Positions 27,301-38,039 of a stretch of DNA of 64,000 bases are shown here, in pieces. The notes beneath the pieces were generated by a model that did no database searches, was not told where the DNA came from, and worked only from the letters and a program-made list of their open reading frames with translations. A program made the position numbers and the translations under genes. The DNA comes from Bifidobacterium sp. ESL0775 (GTDB taxonomy: Bacteria > Actinomycetota > Actinomycetes > Actinomycetales > Bifidobacteriaceae). Each line of letters begins with the position of its first letter. Position 1 is the stretch's first letter. Location: contig NZ_CP113917.1 of assembly GCF_029395475.1 (NCBI RefSeq), positions 1,674,001 to 1,738,000 on the forward strand, in the 5' to 3' direction.

Positions 27301-28562
27301 TCGACGATCAGGCGGTGACGAATCACATAGCCGCCGGCCGACAAGCCATTCGCGTCTTTCTCGCCACCTTGGCCGGCACTCCCCTGCTGCCCGGATTCCG
27401 GGGTCACTCGGCCATCGGCATCAACTGGCTGGACGGCAAGCCCCAAATCGGGATCACCTTCACGGACCTCGACGGGTATGGAGGAGGTATGCCAGCCATG
27501 AGCGGGCACCAAGTCCAGCGTCGCGTCCGCGTCAACGAACAGATCGAGCAGCTCCGCGGTCTCATCATCGGAAAGCCGCATTTCCTGGGCTTCCGCCTTG
27601 CTCTGGTAGAACTCGTAGTCGCCGGAAACACTTTTGCGAATCTCGATGGCGCGGCCGAGGATGGCCAGGATCGAACGCGAGCGCTCGTCGAACGAATCGC
27701 GGGAATGCACGAACGCGAGCTTCTTGCCGTAGGTGACGAACTCGCGGCGCTGCACCGCCTCCACCAAGGCGCGCACATCCTTGATGACATAGGAGATGCC
27801 TTTGGAAGGCACGGCGATATGCAGGCGCAGGTACCAGTCGCGTCCGGAATGCTCCAGCATCGGGCGGAGAACGACGGAACCGATGGGCATGTGGCGGCTC
27901 AGCGCCACATCGCTGCCGATGTCGCCGGAAGCGCGGCTGCTGACCTCCTTCAACAAATCAAGCTGGCGATTCTTGGCCTGGGCCTCAAGCACCGAATCCT
28001 CCTGCTGCATGAACGAGCGCAGGGCCCGCGAGGTGCGGCGGATGACCTTACGTTGGCGAGCGCCCATGCCCGCACCACTACGCGAACCGGAAGCACCAAC
28101 GCCATTGCCCAGCTCCTCGAATTTCTGCGGCGAGTCATTGTATTGCATGATGAGCGCGATGACATGCTTGCAGATCGAGCCGAAACGACCGAACGCCGGG
28201 CAAGTGCAGTCAGAACTGAGGATTTCGCCATGGTTCTCATCGATGGTCGCGCGGACGGCGTAATCGTCCGCGAATTCGTCGGCCGGCTCCACCGATGCCG
28301 CGAGCACCGTGCCGTTCTCACCCGGGGTGCAGGTCAGGTCATGCATGCGTCCGCTGGAAATGACCTCGTAGGCGCGGTAGAAGGCCTTGCCTCCGCGCTG
28401 GCGCAGGACCTTTTCGGGAACGGCCGGCTCGTTGGCGCCGAAGGTCACGCCGCCGTCAGGGTCGATGGCACCGCCGAACGTATCGTCATCGGAACCCGCC
28501 CCGAGGCCAAATCCGCCTGAGCTTCCCGTCCTCGACCCATACACCGACGCATGCCAATCCAA
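24360..28562 (-). CDS. SNF2-family helicase with N-terminal SWIM zinc finger
   Basis: A 1400-residue DNA-dependent ATPase. It starts with TTG at 28562, supported by aaggggaa 7 bases upstream; no ATG lies nearby in frame. The SWIM finger CTCPAFGRFGSICKH (about residues 119-134, CxC...CxH) is complete. A long middle region is poorly conserved. The SNF2 ATPase has GGILADEMGLGKTVQ near residue 815 and DEAQYIKN near 996; the second lobe ends with QEQATDRAHRIGQ. Acidic/Ser-rich inserts (about 890-960 and 1200-1240) are low complexity. Bacterial SWIM-SNF2 proteins are thought to remodel protein-DNA or RNA polymerase complexes; the exact target is unknown. Being one long intact gene in core-type base composition, it is probably a resident gene, not a defence import. 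Confidence 0.9.
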   Translation of the reverse strand: MDWHASVYGSRTGSSGGFGLGAGSDDDTFGGAIDPDGGVTFGANEPAVPEKVLRQRGGKAFYRAYEVISSGRMHDLTCTPGENGTVLAASVEPADEFADDYAVRATIDENHGEILSSDCTCPAFGRFGSICKHVIALIMQYNDSPQKFEELGNGVGASGSRSGAGMGARQRKVIRRTSRALRSFMQQEDSVLEAQAKNRQLDLLKEVSSRASGDIGSDVALSRHMPIGSVVLRPMLEHSGRDWYLRLHIAVPSKGISYVIKDVRALVEAVQRREFVTYGKKLAFVHSRDSFDERSRSILAILGRAIEIRKSVSGDYEFYQSKAEAQEMRLSDDETAELLDLFVDADATLDLVPAHGWHTSSIPVEVREGDPDLGLAVQPVDADGRVTPESGQQGSAGQGGEKDANGLSAGGYVIRHRLIVDNFIAGRGSSYVVVHQALISKDAVDGAGSDDSGLSDDIGLSDDIVAMAHALHGQDDIVPEIYRCSKSFVNNRNLLSVLCGADERGDLYLSGEDIEEFSRTVLPALDPVAAGKSDTSHRGIAVKLPPELVRMRRVPCHIETYLDRDKNGITCDVQARYGDERFHVFSGIGPNEPVARDKETERLAVEAVRQYFPMPNGPIARIPEDNDKAIYKLLNEGLPVLRGLGEVFSTPSFDGLTSSPHPVFKIGLSIKSGLVEISPIADEIDPSEVPALLNSYRKRHKFHRLRNGAFVNMADVDTSKLDEVSNDLGLKPVDLDSGAVSVPAYEAYYLDNEAEDQDKSDEFRSYLNDLRVIDPKIYKVPESLAHVLRPYQVEGFRWLNAVADKGFGGILADEMGLGKTVQMLSYLLARRDEQRKIGPNLIVCPASLVYNWAAECDKFAPELNVQVLAGSKAERRATLKNTKVWYEAGKKAIGYSKSDHSTSNTDNTELLTVNQNVSGPQQVGLDFSVDDAGLPNRNQKLDGSDDDGWQSADSLQSIDDDTAPWVAPDVLITSYDLLRRDIEDYDGLECYCMTLDEAQYIKNHATKSAHAVRSVSARHRFALTGTPIENRLSELWSIFDFLMPGMLGAYKHFRDRFEMPILSGDENAQAKLQAFVGPFILRRLKSQVLKDLPDKIENVITVQLQGEQRRLYAALEQQLRATLNKQRDIEYKTGKIQILAQLTRLRQACCDPRLLFSNVGSNVVKKDAHVWGAPSREVERADDEPIDELSETADASANAIVGNGDLSGDNASETSKSGNPTKPRKVSSAKLDAIEELVSSCQDAGRKMLIFSQFTSFLNLIAERLRKNGVAYNVITGTTPKRKRLELVDQFNSDDTPVFLISLKAGNTGLNLTGACVVVHADPWWNAAAQEQATDRAHRIGQTQDVNVYQIVAKDTIEERILKMQQSKSDLAHRFVDNAGTGTSAGISNLTKDDLLQLLG

Positions 28563-28815
28563 ATCGCGTTCCCCTTTTCGCTGCGTTTGCGCTGGTCTCG
28601 ATATGCTTTGATACCAAAGACCGCAAACTTCTATCCTACCCCATTTGAAGAATTTGGTGAAATGCTGTTTCCTCTAAAACAAACGCAAGAACATGCCGGC
28701 AGACGCAGTATTTAAGCCTAAGCCGAACGTTTTCTGCACTTTCGCGCGGTTTTGTGGGACACTATCAGCAATACATGGATAATCAGGAACAACAGGAAAT
28801 GGATATGGAGGAGAC

Positions 28816-29857
28816 ATGACGAGCACAGCCGATATCGCAGGCAAGACGAACAACGCTTCCGAAACCGGTTCAAACGGCAATGGCGAAGCGACGGCAAACG
28901 GAAATGGAGGCCACACTGACACCCAGACAGCCTATTTCGCGGGCGGTTGCTTCTGGGGTGTCGAACGGTACTTCCAAGGCGTCGACGGCGTGACCGACAC
29001 GCAGGTCGGCTATGCGCAGTCACGCAAGGAGAACCCATCGTATGAAGAGGTGTGCTCCGGGCAAACGGATGCGGCGGAGACCGTGCGCGTCAACTACGAC
29101 CCGGTCCGCGTGACGTTGCGGACGCTGACGCTGCTGTTTTTGGACGTCATTGACCCGTTCTCCGTGGACCAGCAAGGCAACGACAAGGGGCGGCAGTACC
29201 GCACCGCGATGTTCTATCTCGACGAAGTGCAGAAAGCCGTGTATGACAAGGCGCTGCGACAGCTCGCCACGCGCGAGGGACGCGAATCCGCGGTGATCGT
29301 CGAGCCATTGCGCAACTTCTACCCCGCCGAGGCCTACCATCAGGATTATCTTGACAAGAACCCTGGCGGCTATTGCCATATCCCGGTAGCCAAACTTCTG
29401 AACGTCGGCAAACGGCAACGCTATATCGAACGCGTCTGGGACCTCGACCCGGAGCAGTACGCGGTGACGCAGGAAGCCGCCACCGAACGGCCGTTCGCCA
29501 ACAAGTATGACCAGAATTTCGAGCCGGGCATCTACGTGGACGTCGTCAGCGGCGAGCCGCTGTTCCTTTCCACCGACAAGTTCGACGCGAGGTGCGGCTG
29601 GCCGGCCGTTCTCCAAGCCGATCGACAACTCGGCTTTGACCGAGCACCGCGACACCAAGCTGCCGGGACGGCCACGCATCGAGATCCGCACCGCCGACTC
29701 ACAGATCCATCTGGGCCATGTCTTCGACGACGGGCCGCGGGATCGCGGGGGCTTGCGCTACTGCATGAACTCCGCCTCGCTGCGCTTCGTGCCGCGCGAC
29801 CAGATGGAGGCGCAGGGGTACGGCAAGTACCTGAAGCTGCTTGACAGCGCGCAGTGA
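28816..29857 (+). pseudogene. msrAB: Peptide-methionine sulfoxide reductase MsrA-MsrB fusion, frameshifted in MsrB
   Basis: ATG at 28816 follows ggagg. After a 32-residue Asn/Gly-rich leader, MsrA (about 38-200) is complete, with the catalytic Cys in [14 protein letters not shown] and the block [15 protein letters not shown]. MsrB begins near residue 225 ([24 protein letters not shown]) but the frame breaks after FDARCGWP at about 29602-29607. One extra base there throws the rest into another frame, which carries [28 protein letters not shown] and the catalytic Cys in [11 protein letters not shown]. The span is 1042 bases, one more than a multiple of three. MsrA should still work alone on Met-S-sulfoxide; MsrB (Met-R-sulfoxide) would be lost unless the base is a sequencing error. 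Confidence 0.88.
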
Positions 29858-29869
29858 ATCGGGACTGAA

Positions 29870-32560
29870 TCAGCCAGCCAAGTGCTTGGCCAGGTAATGG
29901 CCGGTGATACTGGCGGAATTGTCGGCAATTTCGTCTGGGGTTCCAGTGGCGACAATGGTGCCGCCTTCCTCGCCACCGCCGGGGCCCATGTCGATGACGT
30001 AATCGGCGTTGGCGATCATGTCGAGGTCATGCTCGATGAAGACCACCGTGGCACCGCCTTTGATCAGACGTTGCAGCACATCGATCAGCGTGCGGACGTC
30101 CAGCGGGTGCAGGCCGGTCGTCGGCTCGTCGAGGACGAACAGCGACGTGCCCTGACGCTTGCCAAGCTCGTTGGAAAGCTTGAGGCGCTGCGCCTCACCG
30201 CCGGAGAGGTTCGGGGTGTCCTCCCCCAGCGTGAGGTAGCCAAGACCCAAGTCGTGAAGCGTTTCGAGCGCCTTGTGGATGCGTCTGAGCAGGGCGGAGG
30301 TGATCATATCGCCGGAAACCGCGGTCTCGGGTGACAATCCATCGAGTTTCGCGAAATCAGCTGATGTATTATGTTTTTGATTCACCGAACCGTTATTCAC
30401 CGAACCGGAAGCCGAACCAAAATCATCATCAAGCGCGAAGACATCAAGGGCATCATCCACTTCCAGATCCAGTACTTCGGGAAGCGTCAGGCCGTTCGGA
30501 TGCGTCGGTGTCGCCAGCCGTATATCGTTGACCTCGTTACGATACCGACGTCCCTCGCAGGTCGGGCAGGTGATGGTGACATCGGGCAGGAACTGGATGT
30601 CGAGGCTGATCTGGCCGGTGCCGTCGCATTGCGGGCAACGCAGGGATCCAGTGTTGTAGGAGAACACGGAAACCTTGAGCTTGCGCTTCTTGGCCGCAGC
30701 GGTTGAGGCGAACGCCTTGCGCAGCATGTCCATGATGCCGGTGTAGGTGGCGACCGTCGAGCGCACATTGATGCCGATGGGCGTGGAATCGACCAGGCGA
30801 ACACGGGTGATGCCAGCGGCATTGAGCGAACGGACATGGGATGGCAACGGGACATGGTCCTCCTGCGCCTGTAATGCGGGAATCAGCGATTCAAGGACCA
30901 TCGTGGTCTTGCCGGAACCGGAGACGCCGGTGACGGCTGTCATCCGTCCGCGCGGAATGGCCACTTGCAACGGATGAACGGTATGAATGGCGTCGGTTTT
31001 CATACCAATCCACGCAGTTTCGGAAACCGGCGGCAACGCAAGGCGCTTGCGGACGAGAACGGGTTGGGAGCCGTCGAGGAAACCGGCGATGCGTGACTTC
31101 GGATTGCGCAGTATCTCGGCAGGCGAACCCTCTGCAAGGATACGTCCGCCACGGCTGCCGGCACCCGGACCCATTTCGATGAAGTAGTCGGCGGCGTTGA
31201 GCACATGGACGTCATGGTCGACGAACACCACGGAATTGCCGGAAGCCAGCAAGTCCCGCATCACGCCGATGAGACCCTCGATATTGGCCGGATGCAGGCC
31301 GGTGGAAGGCTCGTCAAGCACGTAGAGCACGCCCGTGGTCTCGTTGCGCACGGCACGCGAAAGCTGAGCGCGCTGCCGTTCGCCGGTGGAAAGCGTCGAG
31401 CTGGCGCGGTCGAGCGTCAGATAGCCCAAACCCAGCTGGATGAGCCTGCGGCCCATGTCCTGCAAGGTGCCGACCAGGCTTTCCGCCATCTGCCGCATAT
31501 CCCGCGGCAACGAATCCGGCACGGTCTTCGCCCAGGAAAGCACCTTGCGCAACGGCCAGGCCGTGACCTCGGCCAGATTGTATTTGCCGATTTTCGGCGC
31601 ACGCGCCGCCTCGTTGAGACGAGACCCACCGCAATCCGGACAGGTACGCTTGACCAAGAACTTCGAGACCTTCGCCAACCGTTTCTCGTCGTTGGCGCGG
31701 TCAAGCTCCTTGGTCACCGTCAGCCTCGCGTTGCGGAACGTGAAACCGAGATGATGGACGCCTTTGACGGAGGTGAGCGTGATGGGTTTCTTTTCCTCCG
31801 GCCCGTTGAAGACGATGTCGCGTTCCTTGTCAGTGAGTTCCTTGAACGGGACATCGGTGCGCACGCCAAACTCGCGGACGATATCCGGCTGGACGTTGAA
31901 GCCGAAGGTGCGCCATGGCACGACGGCACCCTCGTCGATGGTGAGGTTCTCATCGGGGACCAAGGCGGCGTCATTGACCTCATGGATGGTTCCGGTTCCC
32001 TGGCAGGTCGGGCAGGCGCCGGTGGAATTGAACGCCATCTGCTCGGCGCTGGGAGGCTCGACAAGCGCCCCGCAAACCGCACAATGGATGGGAATCTCGG
32101 CGGCGACATCAAGCGTCGGCTTCTGGTAATGCCCGTTCGGGCAACGATGCGAGGCCAAGCGCGAGAACATCAGCCTCAGAACATTCAGCGTCTCGGTGGA
32201 AGTGCCAAAGGTCGAACGCATGCCGCCGACACCAGGCCGTTGGCGCAAGGCCAAAGCCGGCGGAATGAACCGCACCGAATCGACCTGCGGCTTCTCGGCC
32301 TGCGTCATGCGACGACGGGTATAGGTGGAAAGCGCGTCAAGATAACGGCGCGAGCCTTCCGCATACAGCACGCCAAGCGCCAGCGACGATTTGCCGGAAC
32401 CGGAGACCCCGGCGATGCCGACGAGCTCGTTCAACGGGATGGAAACGTCGATATCCTGCAGATTATGGACGCGTGCGCCACGCACCTCGATGGCCTGCGG
32501 AACCGCAGAACCCTTGGCTTTACCTGCGTCAGGGTTATTTGTATTACATTTATCGTTCAT
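29870..32560 (-). CDS. UvrA-family excinuclease ATPase (UvrA2-like paralogue)
   Basis: An 896-residue ABC protein from ATG 32560, chosen over 32578 because gaggaa lies 6 bases before it. Two ABC modules are present: Walker A GVSGSGKSSLALG and GVSGSGKTTMVLE, signatures STGERQRAQLSRA and SGGEAQRLKLSNEL, with zinc-knuckle motifs such as CPTCQGTGTI, CPDCGGSRLNEAA and CPQCDGTGQI. At about 900 residues it is shorter than housekeeping UvrA (about 950-1000) and lacks an obvious UvrB-binding stretch, as in the UvrA2 class linked to resistance to DNA-binding drugs. Its natural job here is unknown; it is a lone gene that converges on msrAB. Confidence 0.88.
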   Translation of the reverse strand: MNDKCNTNNPDAGKAKGSAVPQAIEVRGARVHNLQDIDVSIPLNELVGIAGVSGSGKSSLALGVLYAEGSRRYLDALSTYTRRRMTQAEKPQVDSVRFIPPALALRQRPGVGGMRSTFGTSTETLNVLRLMFSRLASHRCPNGHYQKPTLDVAAEIPIHCAVCGALVEPPSAEQMAFNSTGACPTCQGTGTIHEVNDAALVPDENLTIDEGAVVPWRTFGFNVQPDIVREFGVRTDVPFKELTDKERDIVFNGPEEKKPITLTSVKGVHHLGFTFRNARLTVTKELDRANDEKRLAKVSKFLVKRTCPDCGGSRLNEAARAPKIGKYNLAEVTAWPLRKVLSWAKTVPDSLPRDMRQMAESLVGTLQDMGRRLIQLGLGYLTLDRASSTLSTGERQRAQLSRAVRNETTGVLYVLDEPSTGLHPANIEGLIGVMRDLLASGNSVVFVDHDVHVLNAADYFIEMGPGAGSRGGRILAEGSPAEILRNPKSRIAGFLDGSQPVLVRKRLALPPVSETAWIGMKTDAIHTVHPLQVAIPRGRMTAVTGVSGSGKTTMVLESLIPALQAQEDHVPLPSHVRSLNAAGITRVRLVDSTPIGINVRSTVATYTGIMDMLRKAFASTAAAKKRKLKVSVFSYNTGSLRCPQCDGTGQISLDIQFLPDVTITCPTCEGRRYRNEVNDIRLATPTHPNGLTLPEVLDLEVDDALDVFALDDDFGSASGSVNNGSVNQKHNTSADFAKLDGLSPETAVSGDMITSALLRRIHKALETLHDLGLGYLTLGEDTPNLSGGEAQRLKLSNELGKRQGTSLFVLDEPTTGLHPLDVRTLIDVLQRLIKGGATVVFIEHDLDMIANADYVIDMGPGGGEEGGTIVATGTPDEIADNSASITGHYLAKHLAG

Positions 32561-32664
32561 CGCGTTCCTCGCAAGCATCTCATTGCCACCATCATTCCCA
32601 TGCCAACTTTATTCACTGCTCCCTCCCTGTTTCGCAATCAGCCACAATACGAAGCCTATAGAAC

Positions 32665-32697
32665 AGAAAAAGGTGCCGTGAAAATCCACGACACCTT
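32665..32697 (-). terminator. Rho-independent terminator of the DEAD-box helicase gene
   Basis: On the minus strand aaggtgtcgtg (32697-32687) pairs with cacggcacctt (32680-32670) and a TTTTT run follows at 32670-32666. A classical hairpin and U-tract, 60 bases after the helicase stop. Confidence 0.85.
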
Positions 32698-32757
32698 AAA
32701 TGGCATTCAGATTGTGAGCTTAATGGACAACGGCTTCAAAACCGCGCCTCACATGCT

Positions 32758-34770
32758 TCACCGTCCACGACGGAATGGGGTCGAATTGCGCTTGCCACGC
32801 GAACGGTGGAAGCCGTCGGCCTTGCGCGAACGCTGGTTGCGGCCGCCGGAACGCCTGTCATCATAACGGCCTTTGCCTTTGCCGCCACGATTACCACGGT
32901 CGTCGTAATCGGAATGATGCCGTTTGCCGCTGCCCTTGCGATAATCATCGTCATAGAATTCACGCGAGCGACGGTCGTCACGACGCCCACGCGAGGTACG
33001 GCCGTCAATCGGCCCCTGGCCATCATCGTAACGCGGGTTGCGGTTCTTGTGTCCGTCACGCCGTCCACCGCGCGGGCGCGAATCATTGAAACTGTCATCA
33101 CGGCCACCACGGCCACTGCGAGAACGCGAATCATTGAAGTCGCCATTACGACCGCCACGTTTGTTAAAGCTCTCGTCGGAATCGTCATGGCCACGCTTGC
33201 CGAACGAACGGCCGGAATCGCCATGCCGATTGTTGCGGTCACGGCGTCCGCCACGATCCTTGCGGCCATAGCCGCCACGTCCACCACGGCCCTCGTTGCG
33301 CCCGCCGCGTCCGCTCCGACCGGCCCTGCGGTTGACCACAGGCACCGTCAACGTCCAGCCTTCGACCAGCGGGGCGTGCTCCCCCACCAGTTCCTCAAGT
33401 TCGGGAGCACCAGGGACGACCTGCTGGCTCTTGGCCTTGATGCCTGCGCGATGCAGCATCTGACGCGCGTCGCGACGCTGCTGCGGCAGCACGAGCGTCA
33501 CCACGTCGCCGGATTCACCGGCGCGCGCGGTGCGGCCGGAACGGTGCAGGAACGACTTGGGGTCCTCCGGCGGTTCGGTCTGCACGACCATCGCCACATC
33601 GCTGACGTCGATGCCGCGCGCGGCCACATCGGTGGCCACCAACACGTTGACATCGCCGGAAGTGAAGGCCTCGAGGTGCCGGTCGCGCTGGTTCTGCGAA
33701 AGGTTGCCCTGCAGATCGACGGCGGGAATGCCCTCCTTGACCAGCTTGTCGGCCATTTTCTTGGCCTGGTACTTGGTGCGGGTGAAGAGGATGCGCTTGC
33801 CCTTGCCGCTTGCGAGCTCGCGGATGACCTCGTATTTGTTGCCTTGCGAGACCTCGAAGACGTGATGGGTCATGGTGTCGACCTGCGCGTCGGCGGGCGC
33901 GATCTCGTGGATCTTCGGGTCGTGCAGGAACTGGTTGACGACCTTGTCGACGCCGTGGTCGAGCGTCGCGGAAAAGAGCATGCGCTGGCCGGTCGGATCG
34001 ACCTGCTCAAGCAGGCGCTGTACGGAGGGCAGGAAGCCCATATCGGCCATTTCATCGGCTTCGTCGAGCACCGCGATCTCGACGTTCTCGATGGAAAGCG
34101 CGCCTTGACGCAGCAGGTCCTCGAGACGGCCCGGGCAGGCGACGATGATTTCGGCACCGGCCTTGAGTTCGGAGATCTGGCGGCTGTACTTCACCCCGCC
34201 GTAAATGGTGGCGGTCTGCATGTCGTAGGCGGCGGCGAGCGGGGCCACGACGTCGTTGATCTGGTTGACCAGTTCGCGAGTGGGGGCCAGGATCATCCCG
34301 TGGGGATGAGGCAGCATCGCGCGCTTCTGCGCCTTGCGGTCGCCGCGCTCCATGCGTTCGAAGTCGCGCATCGCGCCCTCGCCTTCGCCCTGCTCGCCAA
34401 GACGGGCGACCAGCGGGATGGCGAATGCCAAGGTCTTGCCGCTGCCGGTCTCGCCACGGCCGAGGACGTCGCGTCCGGCCAGCGAATCGTCAAGGGTGTC
34501 GGCCTGGATCGGGAAGGCTACGGTTTTGCCATCGCGGGCCAAGACGCTTACCAGCGGACCGGGCACGCCGAGTTCGGCGAAGGTGCGCTCGGGCTGGTCG
34601 CCGCTCTTGGCGTACGCCGCCGCGCTTTCGGCCGCTTCTTCGGCCTGTTTCGATTTGGATTTGTTTGAGTTATAAGAATCAGGATTATTCATTTCCGAGC
34701 CTGCATATTCTCCGCCCTTGAAATTGGCAGAGTTGTCTGAATTATTTTTATGAGTACGACGCTTCGGCAC
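32758..34770 (-). CDS. DEAD-box RNA helicase with RGG-rich tail
   Basis: A 670-residue ATP-dependent RNA helicase. GTG at 34770 follows gaaagg. The core lies at about residues 60-440: Q-motif region FAELGVPGPLVSVL, Walker A RGETGSGKTLAF (near 112), PTRELVNQI, DEADEMADMGF, SATL, VATDVAARGID and HRSGRTARAG. From about 470 the protein is an Arg/Gly/Asp-rich tail (GRSGRGGRNEGRGGRGG and similar), a typical RNA-binding, disordered extension. Its role is likely ribosome assembly or cold-stress RNA unwinding. The tail's repetitive codons produce the long unreal reading frames seen on the other strand. Confidence 0.94.
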   Translation of the reverse strand: MPKRRTHKNNSDNSANFKGGEYAGSEMNNPDSYNSNKSKSKQAEEAAESAAAYAKSGDQPERTFAELGVPGPLVSVLARDGKTVAFPIQADTLDDSLAGRDVLGRGETGSGKTLAFAIPLVARLGEQGEGEGAMRDFERMERGDRKAQKRAMLPHPHGMILAPTRELVNQINDVVAPLAAAYDMQTATIYGGVKYSRQISELKAGAEIIVACPGRLEDLLRQGALSIENVEIAVLDEADEMADMGFLPSVQRLLEQVDPTGQRMLFSATLDHGVDKVVNQFLHDPKIHEIAPADAQVDTMTHHVFEVSQGNKYEVIRELASGKGKRILFTRTKYQAKKMADKLVKEGIPAVDLQGNLSQNQRDRHLEAFTSGDVNVLVATDVAARGIDVSDVAMVVQTEPPEDPKSFLHRSGRTARAGESGDVVTLVLPQQRRDARQMLHRAGIKAKSQQVVPGAPELEELVGEHAPLVEGWTLTVPVVNRRAGRSGRGGRNEGRGGRGGYGRKDRGGRRDRNNRHGDSGRSFGKRGHDDSDESFNKRGGRNGDFNDSRSRSGRGGRDDSFNDSRPRGGRRDGHKNRNPRYDDGQGPIDGRTSRGRRDDRRSREFYDDDYRKGSGKRHHSDYDDRGNRGGKGKGRYDDRRSGGRNQRSRKADGFHRSRGKRNSTPFRRGR

Positions 34771-34789
34771 AATAGCCTTTCAAAAGATT

Positions 34790-34825
34790 GAAGCCGACTT
34801 GTCTCTCATATATGGACCCGGCTTC
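34790..34825. terminator. Possible terminator after the TIM-barrel gene
   Basis: gaagccg (34790-34796) pairs with cggcttc (34819-34825); on the minus strand aatcttttg follows. It is short and lies close to the helicase start, so it could also act in the helicase leader. Confidence 0.4.
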
Positions 34826-34973
34826 GTAATGGACAATTCACTATATCAGACCCGCCCCACAACGATTGCGGGCAGATCAATGAAAAAGCCCACAGAGGCA
34901 CAACAAACCGCGAAATGACTTCCCAGCTGCAGCAAATGAACACCGTTCAACGTGACGTCAACCCACCGTAGGT

Positions 34974-35864
34974 TCAGTTCGATTCCACGATGGCCTCGCT
35001 GGGCGGGGTCTGCTTCTTGTGGCGCGGGCTGGGCTGCTTGGCCGGCGGCACATCGGTGTAAGGATGCCCCATGCTGGCCGTCGAGGTATAGAAGCTCTTG
35101 GCGGTGCCGTTCGGGTTGACATTGGGAACCGGCGCAGTGGAGGTGTTCTGGGCACCATCGGCATGTCCGGTCTCGCCACGACGATAACGGTCCATCATCT
35201 GCTTCTGCAGCTGGGCGGCGCTCGGCGGCGTCCATGAAAGCGCGTTGGCGCCGGCTTCGATAGTCTCACGGATGGATTGCGCGGAACCGCCGGAACTGGC
35301 GACCACCGGAATCTCCGGGTAACGGTCCTTGATGCGGGCGACCACTTCGGCGGTGTTCTTGCCGGCCGCGACATTGATGATCTTCGCGCCCGCCTCGATC
35401 TTGCGCTGCACCATATCGTCCCACTGCACGACAGTGGCCATCACGGGAACGTGCACGGTCATGGCGACCTCGCGCACGATCTCGACTTCGCTGGGCGCGT
35501 TCAAGACAACGCCGGCGACGCCCTGCATTTCGGCGAAAACGGCTAGTTCGAGCACGCGAGTTCCAGTGGTGGTGCCTCCCCCGACACCGACGAAAACCGG
35601 GGCCTGCGCCACGGAAAGCACGGCCTGGTTGATGACCGGCTGGCCGGTGAACGGGTAGACGGCGAGAATCGCGTCGGCGTTGGTATTATGTATTACAGCA
35701 GCGTCGGTGGTGTAGGCGAAGGAACGCAGGCGCCTGCCCTGCAGCAACAGTCCCGAGGATTGCTCGATCTCCGCCGGCACCCGGGCGTCAGCCGAGCTCA
35801 GCGGGTTCTCGATAGGCAAAGCCTCTGGCAGGTTCACCTGGAAATTGGTCATTTCCTGTTCCAT
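34974..35864 (-). CDS. TIM-barrel-like protein of unknown function
   Basis: A 296-residue soluble protein from ATG 35864 (gggag 8 bases upstream). The middle (residues about 60-225) shows alternating strands and glycine turns typical of a beta/alpha barrel: ILAVYPFTGQPVINQ, VFVGVGGGTTTGTRVLELA, AGAKIINVAAGKNTAEVVARI and VVASSGGSAQSIRETIEAGANAL, the last resembling a phosphate-binding loop of aldolase- or phosphoribosyl-type barrels. The C-terminal 70 residues are Pro/Thr/Ser-rich and probably disordered. I cannot assign a reaction. It stands alone, divergent from ettA across 328 bp. Confidence 0.7.
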   Translation of the reverse strand: MEQEMTNFQVNLPEALPIENPLSSADARVPAEIEQSSGLLLQGRRLRSFAYTTDAAVIHNTNADAILAVYPFTGQPVINQAVLSVAQAPVFVGVGGGTTTGTRVLELAVFAEMQGVAGVVLNAPSEVEIVREVAMTVHVPVMATVVQWDDMVQRKIEAGAKIINVAAGKNTAEVVARIKDRYPEIPVVASSGGSAQSIRETIEAGANALSWTPPSAAQLQKQMMDRYRRGETGHADGAQNTSTAPVPNVNPNGTAKSFYTSTASMGHPYTDVPPAKQPSPRHKKQTPPSEAIVESN

Positions 35865-36192
35865 CGTGCCGCTCCCTTCACGGGTTTCCAGTACTTCTCA
35901 ATCCGCCAGTCGTGGCCGTCATGTCTAAGACAGCATAATCGTATGACGTCACAACACACAGGTTGAAACGAGCACATCAACAGACCCAACATATCATCGC
36001 AGCCATTTGTTCCCAAGTGAACGCCGTTTCTTGGCAGGATGCGCGAAAACCGCATTAAACGCACAGCAAAGAAACGTTGATACGTCTACTCGATATGCCA
36101 AAATTGGCTTGAATCTGCGGGTGGAGCAAACCGCGCGGAACGTTTGAAACGTGAATGAGACATAGCACACACCAGAACGAAGGAATGAATAC
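35865..36192. promoter_or_regulatory. Divergent promoter region between TIM-barrel gene and ettA
   Basis: 328 bp with no credible frame. It holds a 13-base palindrome acgtttgaaacgt at 36140-36152, 40 bases before the ettA start, which may be an operator. No clear -35/-10 pair is recognised. Confidence 0.4.
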
Positions 36193-37869
<1,677 letters not shown>

Positions 37870-37904
37870 TCCTCCGAACAACTCATTGTTCCTTACTGAC
37901 TGAC

Positions 37905-37995
37905 GTGGGGAGGTGGGGATATACAATGCTCGGGACGCTCCTTGGCCGCTCGGCCATGTCTTACGCCCGATCATCGCATATCCCCACCTCCCCAC
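37905..37995 (+). repeat. Palindromic element, copy 1
   Basis: A 91-base foldback. The outer stem is 18 perfect pairs, 37905-37922 (gtggggaggtggggatat) with 37978-37995. A 3x3 internal loop follows, then a 9-pair stem (37926-37934 with 37966-37974, one mismatch), then unpaired acgctcct, a tggcc-gctc-ggcca cap (37943-37956), and unpaired tgtcttacg. It matches the reverse complement of copy 2 along its length. Confidence 0.85.
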
Positions 37996-38039
37996 TCAAC
38001 TTTTAACCGTTAAAGATTTCTAACAGTTCGCTTTGCTGA

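Noticed and set aside
32758..33300. Separate small gene or repeat array opposite the helicase tail
   Set aside because: The repeated pattern is the RGG-rich coding tail of the DEAD-box helicase; frames on the other strand are Ala/Thr/Val shadows.
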